From Hydractinia symbiolongicarpus (Eukaryota > Cnidaria > Hydrozoa > Anthoathecata > Hydractiniidae), in the NCBI RefSeq assembly GCF_029227915.1, contig NC_079879.1:24446501-24506500 (forward strand): a stretch of DNA of 60,000 nucleotides. Reading direction: 5' to 3'. Below, piece after piece: positions 1 through 19,900 of the stretch. Under the pieces are notes generated by a model. The model made no database searches. It saw only the letters and a list, made by a program, of their open reading frames with translations, and was not told the DNA's origin. Within the stretch, counting starts at the first letter, position 1, and each line of letters starts with the position of its first letter. Made by a program: the position numbers and the translations under genes.

Positions 1-8983
<8,983 letters not shown>

Positions 8984-10811
8984 AATTCGATCGAAAAAGG
9001 AATAACGATACATTCAAAATGAAGACAACAAAACGTCTGGCGAAAATATGGCGATGGAAAGAAGCGAGCAAAAGAAAAGAAAAATTAAGTCGTTTTAAAA
9101 AATTATGAGTGAAGTCTTTTTATATAGACTGTTTGAATGACATTTTTGACCGTGGAAATTTTTCTTCATATTATTAGATCACAGTGTTACAATACCATTC
9201 TATTGTTTTTTTTTAAAAAAAATACTGTTTCATAAATCCAGCGAATGAGATTAGATGTATCTAGCTAGCGAGGTATCTACAATTTTACACTGTTTTTTTT
9301 TAAAAATATCAGTATAGAGGATAAAAAGTGATTTCTTTAGATCAAAACCTCTTCAGTAGTGCTATCAAGGCTTTAACCTGTGCTTGTATAATTTTTCTTT
9401 GTTGAAATTTTGTAAGTATTTTTTTCGCAGTTCTTGATCTTTTTCAAGAAAAATATGTGAACGGATCCTTGCCTTTTAGAGGAGAGCTATGATAAGAGAT
9501 TATTATCGGTAGCATTGTTACGCAAAAAAAAGTCTAAAAAAGAGGTTGCCTGCGCGCAAAATGTTTTCACAAGAAAAAATCCATTTTTAAAAAACGACAG
9601 GTGCGTGAAGTAGTAAGACACAATTACTTATTTCTACCCGCGGGATAAACAATTACTTATTTCTACCCGCGGGATAAACAATACGAAATACGCTTCCTGA
9701 CCGCATGAAGCTCCTTCTTTGACGCACACTAAGAGGCGAAAAATTATATTTAGCAATTATTTAAAGAATGTGGCGCGAAATATAGTAGTTCTCCTTTTAA
9801 CTGTACCGGATCGGGGTTTTTAGAAGTTCAGTTTTTGATCTGATCAGCGTCATTTAACATATGGCTAAGGTATTATTTAAACTTCGTACGCTTTTTTTTA
9901 AAAAAGCAAGGAACCCCCTTTTTTTGTGCCACAGTCACAAAGACTACCACTTCGACGAAAAACAATGGTGTGAGATTTCAACCGTGGCAGTTCTGTAGTT
10001 ATAAAGCACGTCGAGATATCTCTCATACGCAAGAAAACAGAAAGTTCATCTCACTTTGCTTTTTAGAGTACCCAGGAAGACGCTTCTCTTATAAAAATTC
10101 ACAACCTTCGCACTGACCTAGCCATTCCCCCTAACACTGACATAGTAGGATGTTAAGTGCTTTTTCTTTAGTGCCAAATAACATCCATCATACCATTAAT
10201 TTTTAAATTTTACCTTGGAAAATGGTTTAATAATAATGCACAAGCACTCGAAAACTCGCTCAAACATCACCGTAAATAAAGCTAAAAACTTCAAGAATGT
10301 CACAGTTAAATTAAGTAATCCTGTCGGATGCCGTGATAATTTTCTCTCGATAACTGAAACATTTGTGTTTGAGTTTTTGAAAGCCACCTGTATTTGGAAT
10401 TTAAAATCACAAGATACTGCATCATCTTTGTCGTGATGAAATTGAAAGTTAACAAAATGAATCGTTTTTCAATTAAATAAGAATAAAATTTCACGTGACA
10501 AACTTTTTCAAAGGCAACTTTCAGACAAATATTCTGTTCGGGAACATAATGAGTGAGTACCCTTATATTTGACGACGATACTGTTCTCTATATAATTTAC
10601 TACAAAACATACCCTGAATGCATTATAAATATCGTAAACAAAAAGAATTACTAATATTAAAAAAATTAATTAAAAAGTCTTTGGGATTTTGGTTTTGAAA
10701 TATTTTGATAAATATGCTGTGAAAGATTTTTATATTCCATCACCAGTTTTGAAGGCTGAAGTAAAGGTTTCGTCATTCTTCATGAAAAAGGAATATTCAT
10801 GTAGCCATCTT
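8984..10811. other. Spacer between convergent SNRNP200 and OTC
   Basis: No gene was recognised in this 1.8 kb between the SNRNP200 and OTC stop codons. It must hold the 3' UTRs of both genes. It contains a perfect 29-bp tandem duplication (9621-9678) and several homopolymer runs. An AATAAA lies at about 10275 on the + strand, but its use is unknown. Confidence 0.6.
9621..9678. repeat. Perfect 29-bp tandem duplication with CCCGCGGG
   Basis: Two identical 29-bp units lie at 9621-9649 and 9650-9678. Each contains the 8-bp palindrome CCCGCGGG, which stands out in this AT-rich spacer. Identity of the copies suggests a recent duplication or an assembly artefact. Confidence 0.9.
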
Positions 10812-13800
10812 CTATTCAAATTTCATCTTGGTTTGATAATTTGTCAGTAACTTCACGAGAACAGCCTAAAAAAAATGTTAAGCCACTTTAGCAAAGAAGA
10901 ATAAATATTCTGCATCCAGCAATCATCTTTTTATTCAGAGAAGTAAAAAGTATGAAATTAAAATTAATACACACCATGGCAGTCCATTTTCTGTTTTCAG
11001 CTTCGTCGAAGACTAAGGAACGGTCAGAGTAAAACACCTCGTGATCAACCTCGTATGGTTTTCGAGGTAAGCAATGCAGAAAGCACCAGTTATCCGCTGC
11101 CACACTTCCCATCTAAATAACAAGTCTAACAAATGTAGGGCTTCTCAAAATAGTCAGATAATTTTAAAAAACCTTGGAAGAGTTTGCTTTTCATTCTCAA
11201 ATTAAACCTTAGTAAAAGATAAATTTTTCAGATAAATTTAATAATCTCTACCAAAATTTAAGGAGAAAGGCGTATAACTTAGTTTATCTTCCTGAAAATA
11301 TCCAACATTTTATCTGCCTTTAAAAGATTCTTTTCCATGTCTCTTGCAACTATTATTATAACACATCAAGACGTAAGTAATCTAAACATGATTATCTGTT
11401 ACCTTCATGTTGACTTGATATCCTTCAAAGTCTTTTAACTTTTTTTCCTTTTGCTCCTCTTCTCCCATACTAACCCAAGTGTCAGTAACAATAACGTTTG
11501 TACCTTCACAAGCTTTCATAGCGTCAGTAGTGTACTCAATGCTGGTTCCATACTGGAAAAAAGATAAATGAAATACATTGGTACAGATGGGTTCAGAATC
11601 ACTATTTGTATATCGCATTCAGAAAACAGCAGAGATTGTCTTATTGAGAGACTAAATTTTGATGTCTCACGTCGCGTGTGACTATATTTAATCCTGCAAA
11701 GGGGACCTCAAAATCCGAATTTGACTTGTTTGTGTTATCGGTAGTTATCAATTGATTCTTACGAAAAGGTAACAGGAAATTATTATTGAAATTGTTTACC
11801 CAGGATAGCCTCTCAACAAGGGGCCTGGGAATCGCTCAACTAGACAACAGCCTAAAATATCAATCCTATTCTCATGCTGAAAGCTGAGCAGAAAGGATAG
11901 GATTCACACTTTTTTAGTCTCTGGTATGACTCGGCCGGAGTTTGAACCTATAAGACCTCTCGCACTGGAAGCGAACGCTCTACCCCTAGGCTACCAGGTT
12001 AAAGGGAAATCGAAGAAGAGTTCAAGTTTCTGATAAATCAATTTAACGACAGTTACTAGAAGTATAAGTTACTGGAGGTGCATTTTACTTATAATTTAAG
12101 TTACTGACAGTTCGAGTTACTGACAGTTCGAGTTACTGACAGTTTGAGTTACTGAAGGTTAGAGTTAACTAATAATTGATCTAAACATCCTTATTAGACC
12201 TAAATTCGTTACATTAAAGTACTTATTATTGTGTTTTATTGCAAAAAATATAGTAAAAGAAGCATAGCTAAGGATGGCACCATGTTCATTTAAAACATGT
12301 TGGTAAACTAGAGCATACATAGATACCTGCGTGGACAGCCCATCAGCAAAGGTTTTAATTCTTGAATCTACTTCATAACCCTAAAAAACGTTGGTTTTAA
12401 ATAAGGGGTAAATAAGTAATTATTAAAACATGGTAATAATTTGCTAACACACTAAAACGCGAAACAAAAAAATTCAAACCTACCTTAGGTGTTGCAATTT
12501 TCAAGTTCATGCCAAGTTTAGGCGCAGTCATCATTATTGAGTTGACAACATTGTTACCATCACCCACCCAAGATAAAGTTAAACCTTTGATTGATTGAAA
12601 ATGCTCCTGCAAAAAAGAGATTTATCAGCAAGTTTTAAAATAACACGAATGTCAGTAGTATTATTGCTTAGTTTTAATTCCACAGAGAATTCACAACAAT
12701 GTATGAAATTAAAATATTTGAACCAATTAACTTAAGGTCAAGCTGAACGCAGATTTTTAGGGATTGGTAGTTCAGTGACTAGAGTACTTGACTTATGTCC
12801 AAAAGGTTGAGGGTTTGATAACTGCATATAAAGCAGTTGGGAGAAATTTCAGACATTTTCGAAAGCCTTTAATACTTTAGAACTGCCTTTTGCGTGATAC
12901 TAAACGATATTATATACTTTACAAGGAAAATCTGATAGCCTTAGACGCATCTAAATTACTGTTGATAAAAAAGATAATTTAACAAGTGCACACTTACATA
13001 AAGTGTGAGAAAATCAGCTATACTCTGCAATGGATGGTACAGTTCTGATAACCCACTTAAAGTAAACATACCAAATATTAAACATCGTTCAACAAACAGC
13101 TAACAAATAAGAGGCAATAAGTATTAAATATGTATCATAAAAAAGTTCTTATAAATACTTAATAACTGGAACAGTGGCATCACGTGAAATATCTTCTAAT
13201 GTTGAATGTGCATAAACGCGACCAAAAATTATATCAACCATTCTTGACATCACGCTTTAAACAAAAATATAAACAACCTCTTGAAACATCCTGAAATATA
13301 GGTAGTCTTTAGCTCTAGGACATAATTTTAAAAATGCTTTTGTAATCTTATGTATAATGTGTTAGAGCAGCCCTTAGAATTCAAATTCTGCTACCTTACA
13401 CTAGCCAAGGCCAACAAACTTTGGCCTATCATATTCTCCAAAACTTTTGTTACTTTAAAATTTATTAAATGTGTAAAAAATTATATATACAACAGTTCAT
13501 GACCACATATCCTTAAAATCCTTTATTTTTCCTTTCAAAATAAACAGATAGACAACATTTTTCTAATGTTGGAGACAAGTGGGAGATTTTTGAACTCGTG
13601 AACTCCCACAATTGAATTAGCAAAGCTCTCTTAGGCTTAACTTCCTTCTCTCTGATAGCAAAAATCATGTTCAATTAAAAACAAGGTAAGGTAATTTTTT
13701 TAAATAATTAAAAATAAAAATTATAAATACATTGCAGTGTCCTTCAAGCTTTCCCCTTCACCAAGATGAATATCCTGTGGACTCAGAAAAATTGGGTATC

Positions 13801-16477
13801 CTCCTAATATTGAAATTGCTAAAAAAGAAAAAAGAACAAAATTTGCCTTCTCTTAAAACCAACAGAACTTGTTATTTTACATTGAGAAGTCAGTATACAG
13901 ATCATCTGGGGCTTTCAATGAATCGTTCATGCTACAGGAGGCAAGGTCAAAAGACACAGCAACCTTTTACGCTCTTTAGGCTTTTTAGTTCTAAACTGCA
14001 TAGCTAATTCTTTTTAATCTTTTATTAAAGTTTCATGATAACAAATATGCATATTTTTTAAACTAAGGTGCATTGCTTTAAAAAAATATTAAAACTATCT
14101 ACTGCGAGGGCGATGCTTAGTTTTATTTTGTTCTAATTATTTAGAACCTGAGAATATTTACCTGTTTCCATGGACAGTCTTGTTCTCGTGCTTTTCTTCT
14201 CAAAAATCAATCCAATATTTTTACCATCCAATAAATCAAATTTCTAAAAGCAAAACAAACCTAAAAGGAATTAGCATAGCTACCAAACCAACCAGATTCC
14301 ATTATTTCCATCACTTCTGATAGTTTAATTTATCTTCGAAAACAACCTTTCTAAAAGTCTTTACTGGGACTAACATGCAAATTATATCCCTCTTCTATTT
14401 TAAGGTAGAACCATGCTTACATAAAAGATTAAAATATTACCTTTTATATTTTTAAAACTATTTTTTTCAAAACATATTTGACTTGGTTTACTTTAATAAA
14501 AAAAACTAGTCAGATTCTTATGTTATAAATTCTATGGATTAGCCTAAATGCTGTAAATCCCACACATTTGCAGCAGCATTGGCAGTATGAAATTAAATAA
14601 GAAAATAACACTTTATAAAATACTTTATTTTCTTTCTTGACCAAATATTTAAATTCAGCTGCAGTTGCCAGAAGGTCTTTAATTTCTTTAGGAGAATAAT
14701 CTTTAAGAGTCAAGAAGTCACGTCCTTTAAGAGTTGAACTAAAAAATAACAAATGTGATGTTAACACTGATTCTAATGGAGCTACAAAGTTTTATTTAAA
14801 ATTTTTGGTTTTTATCAAATAATCTGTTTAAACATAACATAAAAATCAAACTCAATCGTAAAATTAGTTTTCTCATAAACAGAAATACGATATATATTTT
14901 CTCTTTACAACTAATTCTATATATATTTTCCTTTTAAAAAGCATAGTGTATCTCAGATTTATTTTTATTTTTGTCAGAATTGTGTTGAAGACGATATTTA
15001 GGTTCATTTAGAAGTTTAAGGTGCGGCTGTTTAAACAGAAGCTAACTATACTAAAAAACCAGAAACAAGCAGCAACTTAACTTGGCAGGTCTTTTACATT
15101 CTTGACAAGAAAAAGAAAGCTGCAGTCCAGGTAACAGTGACATTTAATACAAAATGCCCTTTCCATTTCATATATTTTTATATATATATTTTAATGCTGC
15201 AAACAATGTTTACTGTGCGAAATTTCCGATTTTCCAAACCTGTCTATTGGGACAAGACTGTTGGTAAATACATGGTGAATGAGCAGCATAAAATATAGTA
15301 ATTGTTGTCACACCCAACACAACAAAGCCAAACAATTTTTATCTTAGTTGATAAACTTTTGCGCAGACTTATTTTTGCAATGTCCAAAAAAATACAATAC
15401 CTATATTTCAGGCTTACTTATTGAAATAAAGTAGTCTTTAAATGAATTTGCTCATATCATGAGGCTATTCTATTTGTATAAATATACAAAAAAAAAATCA
15501 AAAATACTTTTATTTTTTAAATGTTTTACAAAGTTGATTTTAGTGGAAAAGTCATTTCTATTAATTTTGAAAAGATTTAATTTTGTGAATTGACCTTTCC
15601 AGGAATTTTCAAGCAGAAAATTTTCGCAAATATGGATAAAATTTCTGAAATTCGGCAAAACTAATCTTTGCGAAAATTAATCAACTTAAGGTAGATGCAA
15701 ACTTATTTTCAAAATTCTTTCCATAGTGACTATAGACACAAATTCTCTATTCGGATCATTTTGGGACGATGGGTAATTATGAAAATTATTCAGGAAAATT
15801 TTAATGTTAAATATTGAGGTGAGCCACAAAAAATTTAATTTTTTTGTTATTTTTAATACAAAGCTGTATATAGATAGATGGGCATTATTTACATAGTTGG
15901 CCTCACAAATATTGAGGATATATACCCTGTCTATCATTTCCAGGAGGGGTCACGGCTTAGATGGGGAGTCCTATAGAGTATTTAATGCTCATTTTGAGCT
16001 ACACAGACCCAATTAGGGTCCGCGTTCTACTAGACAACTCCAAGCAACATCCAACAGCCCATGTGCCACTTCCCCAATTTCCCTCACATGGCTTGGGTTA
16101 ACCCAGCACTCTATGGTAACATTCACTAGCCCATGTTAAATCGCCGCCAAAGGGAATATACTATGAATTTTTTGAATCATTTTTATATAGGAATGTTTTT
16201 ACTTTTAGATGAGAATTTCAAATTGTATATATTCCAAGACCCTTTTAAAATTTCACATAAAACATAAGTGACAACTGATGATGTCTAAATCCATGAGATA
16301 AGTTTTAAAATATAAGAAATGTTTGTGAAGTGTTACACATTTCCAATGTTCTAAAAGTACATACGTTTTTTTTTCCTCTCCTGCTGGTAAACTATTCTGA
16401 AAAAGTCTTGTCACACATCTTTGGTTCCCAAGACAACTTCTGCCAATTAAAAAATTTGTGAATTTGGAAAGATTCAT
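10812..16477 (-). CDS. OTC: Ornithine carbamoyltransferase, mitochondrial
   Basis: The enzyme makes citrulline from ornithine and carbamoyl phosphate in the mitochondrial matrix. Minus-strand exons in order: 16477-16365, 14738-14624, 14243-14162, 13818-13731, 13254-13159, 13055-12998, 12606-12484, 12380-12327, 11552-11403, 11112-10975, 10865-10812, giving 356 aa (human about 354). Residues 1-38 form a basic, acid-poor leader beginning [13 protein letters not shown], typical of mitochondrial import. Conserved motifs are STRTR (94-98, carbamoyl-phosphate binding), HPLQ (172-175), the DGNN and SMG ornithine-site motifs, and FLHCLPRKP with the catalytic Cys at 307. The start was chosen because the leader exon ends in phase 2 and joins the next exon exactly; a possible acceptor lies 13 nt upstream of the ATG. 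The introns contain a SINE, another tRNA-like element and a 16-bp tandem repeat. The aspartate carbamoyltransferase alternative is excluded by the HCLPRKP and SMG motifs and the leader. Confidence 0.96.
11800..12002 (-). mobile_element. tRNA-derived SINE, copy 1 (inside OTC intron)
   Basis: Read on the minus strand from about 12002, it starts with a tRNA-like head: A box TAGCCTAGGGGTAGAGCG (about 11979-11996) and B box GGTTCAAACTCC (11937-11948). A non-tRNA body follows with TCCTTTCTGCTCAGC and ends near TTGTCTAGTTGAGCG. The element at about 42500 on the + strand matches head and body in the same order, so this is a dispersed family. It lies in the OTC intron 11553-12326, transcribed in the same direction as OTC. 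Confidence 0.8.
12099..12162. repeat. 16-bp tandem repeat, four units
   Basis: Four consecutive 16-bp units of AGTTACTGACAGTTCG start at 12099, 12115, 12131 and 12147. The first two are identical and the last two diverged. A related fragment lies upstream at 12067. It is within the OTC intron 11553-12326. Confidence 0.85.
12761..12910 (+). mobile_element. tRNA-like SINE head (second family)
   Basis: The A-box-like segment GGTAGTTCAGTGACTAGAG is followed at tRNA-like spacing by the B-box-like GGTTTGATAAC. The stretch continues into an unrelated tail. It lacks a credible acceptor stem, so a functional tRNA gene is unlikely. It lies in the OTC intron 12607-12997, antisense to OTC. The right boundary is a guess. 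Confidence 0.5.
15930..16160. repeat. Unclassified GC-richer island, probable repeat remnant
   Basis: About 230 bases in the first OTC intron are clearly more GC-rich than the flanks and carry several CCCA/TGGG words (for example AGCCCATG twice). No open frame or known motif was recognised. A dispersed repeat remnant is the most likely explanation. Confidence 0.35.
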
Positions 16478-16990
16478 ATTTTTAAATTCCCTGAAATAAA
16501 TGCATTCAAAATACGAAGTAAAAATAATAAAGCAACAGTATAGCATATAGCTTTCATTTATCCTGCAATAAAAGTTTAATTAAATGTTCTAATGGCAATC
16601 AAATACAGCCAATAGTGCTAAGATAATTTAATGCATTTCATTTTAGGAATCTGAGAAAACAACACCCACGGACACACCTCCAAAAACGTCATTGCAAGCA
16701 TAAAATTCATTCATTACTATTAGCTATATATTAAGTTGTGTAGAATAATACAGTCAAATGAAAAATAATTTTTTTTTTGTTGTTTCTTGTTTTTTTCGTG
16801 CAGGCAGATATTTTATGTATTTATAACACGAAGCACGAGTGGAACACGTGAAAGCCTGCCTACCATTTACCAATTCCACGCAGCCAGGTTATTTTTAGAC
16901 GCAATATTCTTTTTCCATTCGGTAAAATATTCAACACGCATAACTCCCCGGGTTTCCTGGGTCACTCCTTACCTGCTGAAGCGCGCAACA
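16478..16990. promoter_or_regulatory. Shared divergent promoter region, OTC / zinc-finger gene
   Basis: The OTC start codon (minus strand, 16477) and the zinc-finger start codon (16991) are head to head, 513 bases apart. Inside are an acceptor-like TTTATTTCAG on the minus strand ending at 16491, a strong pyrimidine-tract acceptor on the + strand at 16802-16803, and an E-box CACGTG at about 16845. No TATA box was assigned. Shared regulation is an inference from the layout. Confidence 0.5.
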
Positions 16991-19900
16991 ATGGCGAACA
17001 TAGAAGACACTGAAATAACTGTATTTCAACAACAGGAAAATAATCAAACAGATCCGCCTAATGACCTTACAAGTTTTCAATTTGTTCCCGACAAAATTGT
17101 GGATTTTTCGATCAGTCAGGTACTGGGGAATTTTATTTTTTATTTAACGGAGCTTCCTCCTTTGCCCTGAACGTGTGGCCATGGATCATAATGTCAAATT
17201 TCACATTCGATGTTTGATTAAAGGCTTGTACTTCACATTATTTTTAAGTGTGTGTGTTAAGAAATAAAAAGTTTCTTGTACACCAACAAATAATGATCTT
17301 TCACAGGCAGAACTTAGCCAGACTACCCAACTAGACTTTCACTCAATTTAAGCATGGCTAGCTACATGGCTGTGACTAGGTTATTTAATCAACCCAGTTG
17401 ATGTGTTTTAAGTCCTAACAGATTTCAAAGCATGCACATGGAATCCTTTTTTTCACCAGCAATGAAACCATACTAAGTTTCATTGCTGGTTAGCTATAAT
17501 AACTATATAGCTAGAGCTGTATATAACAATATATATGATTAACCTTGCTATAGAAATGTGGTTCTACAGAACTTTTAAAGCTCCTATTTGAACTACAAAA
17601 TCTCTAAAATTCTGGTCAGTGACTAGACAAAAACTGCCTATAAGCTAGAAATTGAAAACTGCCTAAGCTACCTCATTATCGATTGTGAATAGTATTTGGC
17701 AATGTTTATCAAAGTTTTACCAAAGGGATTGTTTTACGTGCACACATTATGTTAGCAAAAATTGCAGACATTATACATTAAGTTTTCAATGCTGTTTTAT
17801 AGCTATTTGGGAAACATTTTTTTTCCGTAATTTAGGTATAGATATATACATGTTTCAAGTGAAATATATTACAATGAGATTTCAATTTGTACGCTGCAAA
17901 AAAAGGAGGAGACTGGGGAAACTAATTCATACACAAAATATGTCTATTTCAAAACAACCTTTTTTCCAGGATATTTTGCCTTTTTTTAATTAATTTGACT
18001 GCTGTGTAAAGCAAAAAATATAAGCCTTTACGATAATTCAATTGTATATGCGTTCCTACGGCTCTCCATCGTTTTACAATATCGGAAAAAAGGAGGTAAA
18101 AATCGTGTTTTTATAAGAGTTGTTAGAGACGAAAGCGTGTTTTCTCCAGTTTTTTAACTTCCGTCGTATCAATTTCTTTCAAATTTTCAGGAAGCGTTAA
18201 TAATAATAAGGTACAACTTATGTGTACTTTTCATTAAAATAATAAACTCTTATAAAAGTGTGATCTTTACCTCCTCTGATCGCAAATAAATCTATGATGG
18301 AGTGTTAGTTTTCCCGAATTATCGTAAAGGTGTATTGAAATTGTTCCACAATTGCAAACCTACATGTAGATCCCAAGTTATGAGTTTGTCAGCAAAAAAT
18401 TAAGAGACCTGGGACGAGCAAGCAAGTGTCATTTTAGCAAAAAAATTATGTTAATCAATTAAACTTTATAATATCTATGCATGCACACAGGTCTAAATTT
18501 ACTGATGAAAGAAAATGTCCAAATTTTAGTTTAAAGGGGCGATTGTGGAAGTCCCATGAAATGCCACATAGTGATGGTGTCACTTTAAAAAACACCCAGT
18601 CTGGTCTGTGAACGGTTGGTGCTAGGAAGGGCATCCAGCTGTAAAACAATGTCAAAACTCTTTATTAATGGCCGCAAGAATAGTTGATCAGACAAACTGC
18701 GTAAACGGGGCTGGACCTCTAAGGAGTGAAGGTGTGAGCATCGTCAGACCGTTACCCAGCTATCACATCACAAGGTAGATAACACTAGGTTGAGGATGGC
18801 TAGTGTAAATGTTGGTACTCAGGAAATGTTGTAAATGTTGTGTTCAGTAAGTCAGGTGGAGAGGAGCTTCAGTGAGATTTGTGGAAGGTAGGAGGGCAAG
18901 GTATAAGCTTTTTTGGGTCGGTAATAGTGATAGATATGGAGGAGTTGGCATATTCGTTGCAGAGAAGTGGGTAGAAAAAGTAATAGATGTTATGTGTGTT
19001 AATAGTCGTATTATAGTGATAAAGTTTTTGATAGGTAATAGGATTGTCACTTTTCTGTCAGTTTATGCTCCACAGTGTGGACTCAGTGAGGAAGATAAAG
19101 ATAAGTTTTATGATGAGTTAATAGCAGTCACATCAAAGTTTGGAGACACTGAACTTGTCATGGTGGGTGGCGACTTTAATGGTCATGTTGCGAAGTCATC
19201 TGAAGGTTATAGAGGTGTGCATGGAGGCTATGGATTTGGGAGCAGAAATAAGGAAGGGGGGAGATTGCTTGAGTTTGGAATGGCAACAGAGATGGTGGTT
19301 TGCAACACATCATTCAGTAAGAGACAGAGTAGGCTGATAACATATGAGTCAGGTGGTTGTAAGACACAGATAGATTACTTCCTGATTAGAAAGTCAGACA
19401 AGAAAGTGGTGAAGGACTGAAAGTTATATCCGGGGAAGAGTGTGTTTCCCAACATAGGTTGCTGGTTTGTGATATTATCTTGAAGAGTGTTAAAGAAGCT
19501 AAGGGAAAGTACAGGCCCTGTCGAAAAGTCTGGAAGCTGAAGGAAGAGATTGTAGCAAGACAATTTAGTGCAAAAGTTCAGCAGTTAGCCCACAATAGTC
19601 AATGTGATAGTGACAATGTTGAAAGTCCTTGGACTACTTTGAAGAATTGTCTTCTAGAAGCTTCTGATGATACCTGTGGGTGGACGAAAGGACCAGCTAG
19701 ACATAGACAGACCTGGTGGTGGAATAATGAGGTTGACCAGTGTATAAAGGAAAAGAGGAAACTTTGGAAAGAATGGAAGTCAGGTGGTAGTAAAAATATT
19801 TACTTAGAAGCTAAGTGTCGCGCTCGTACAGCAGTGTATAAGGCAAAATCAGAAGCAGAGAGAAACAGATTTGCAGATGTGTTAAGAAGGGAATACCAGC

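Noticed and set aside
13732-14007. 91-codon + strand open frame
   Set aside because: It is antisense to the OTC exon 13731-13818, whose minus-strand reading ([16 protein letters not shown]) is clearly the real one.
16268-16290. Hammerhead-ribozyme-like CTGATGA words (also near 40335)
   Set aside because: No matching GAAA core and stems at the required spacing; the second is within CTU1 coding sequence.
16787-16990. Upstream in-frame extension of the zinc-finger gene to 16787
   Set aside because: The extension begins with no good start context and reads as low-quality coding (runs of F and hydrophobics); the ATG at 16991 has a proper context and opens the chromodomain-like segment.
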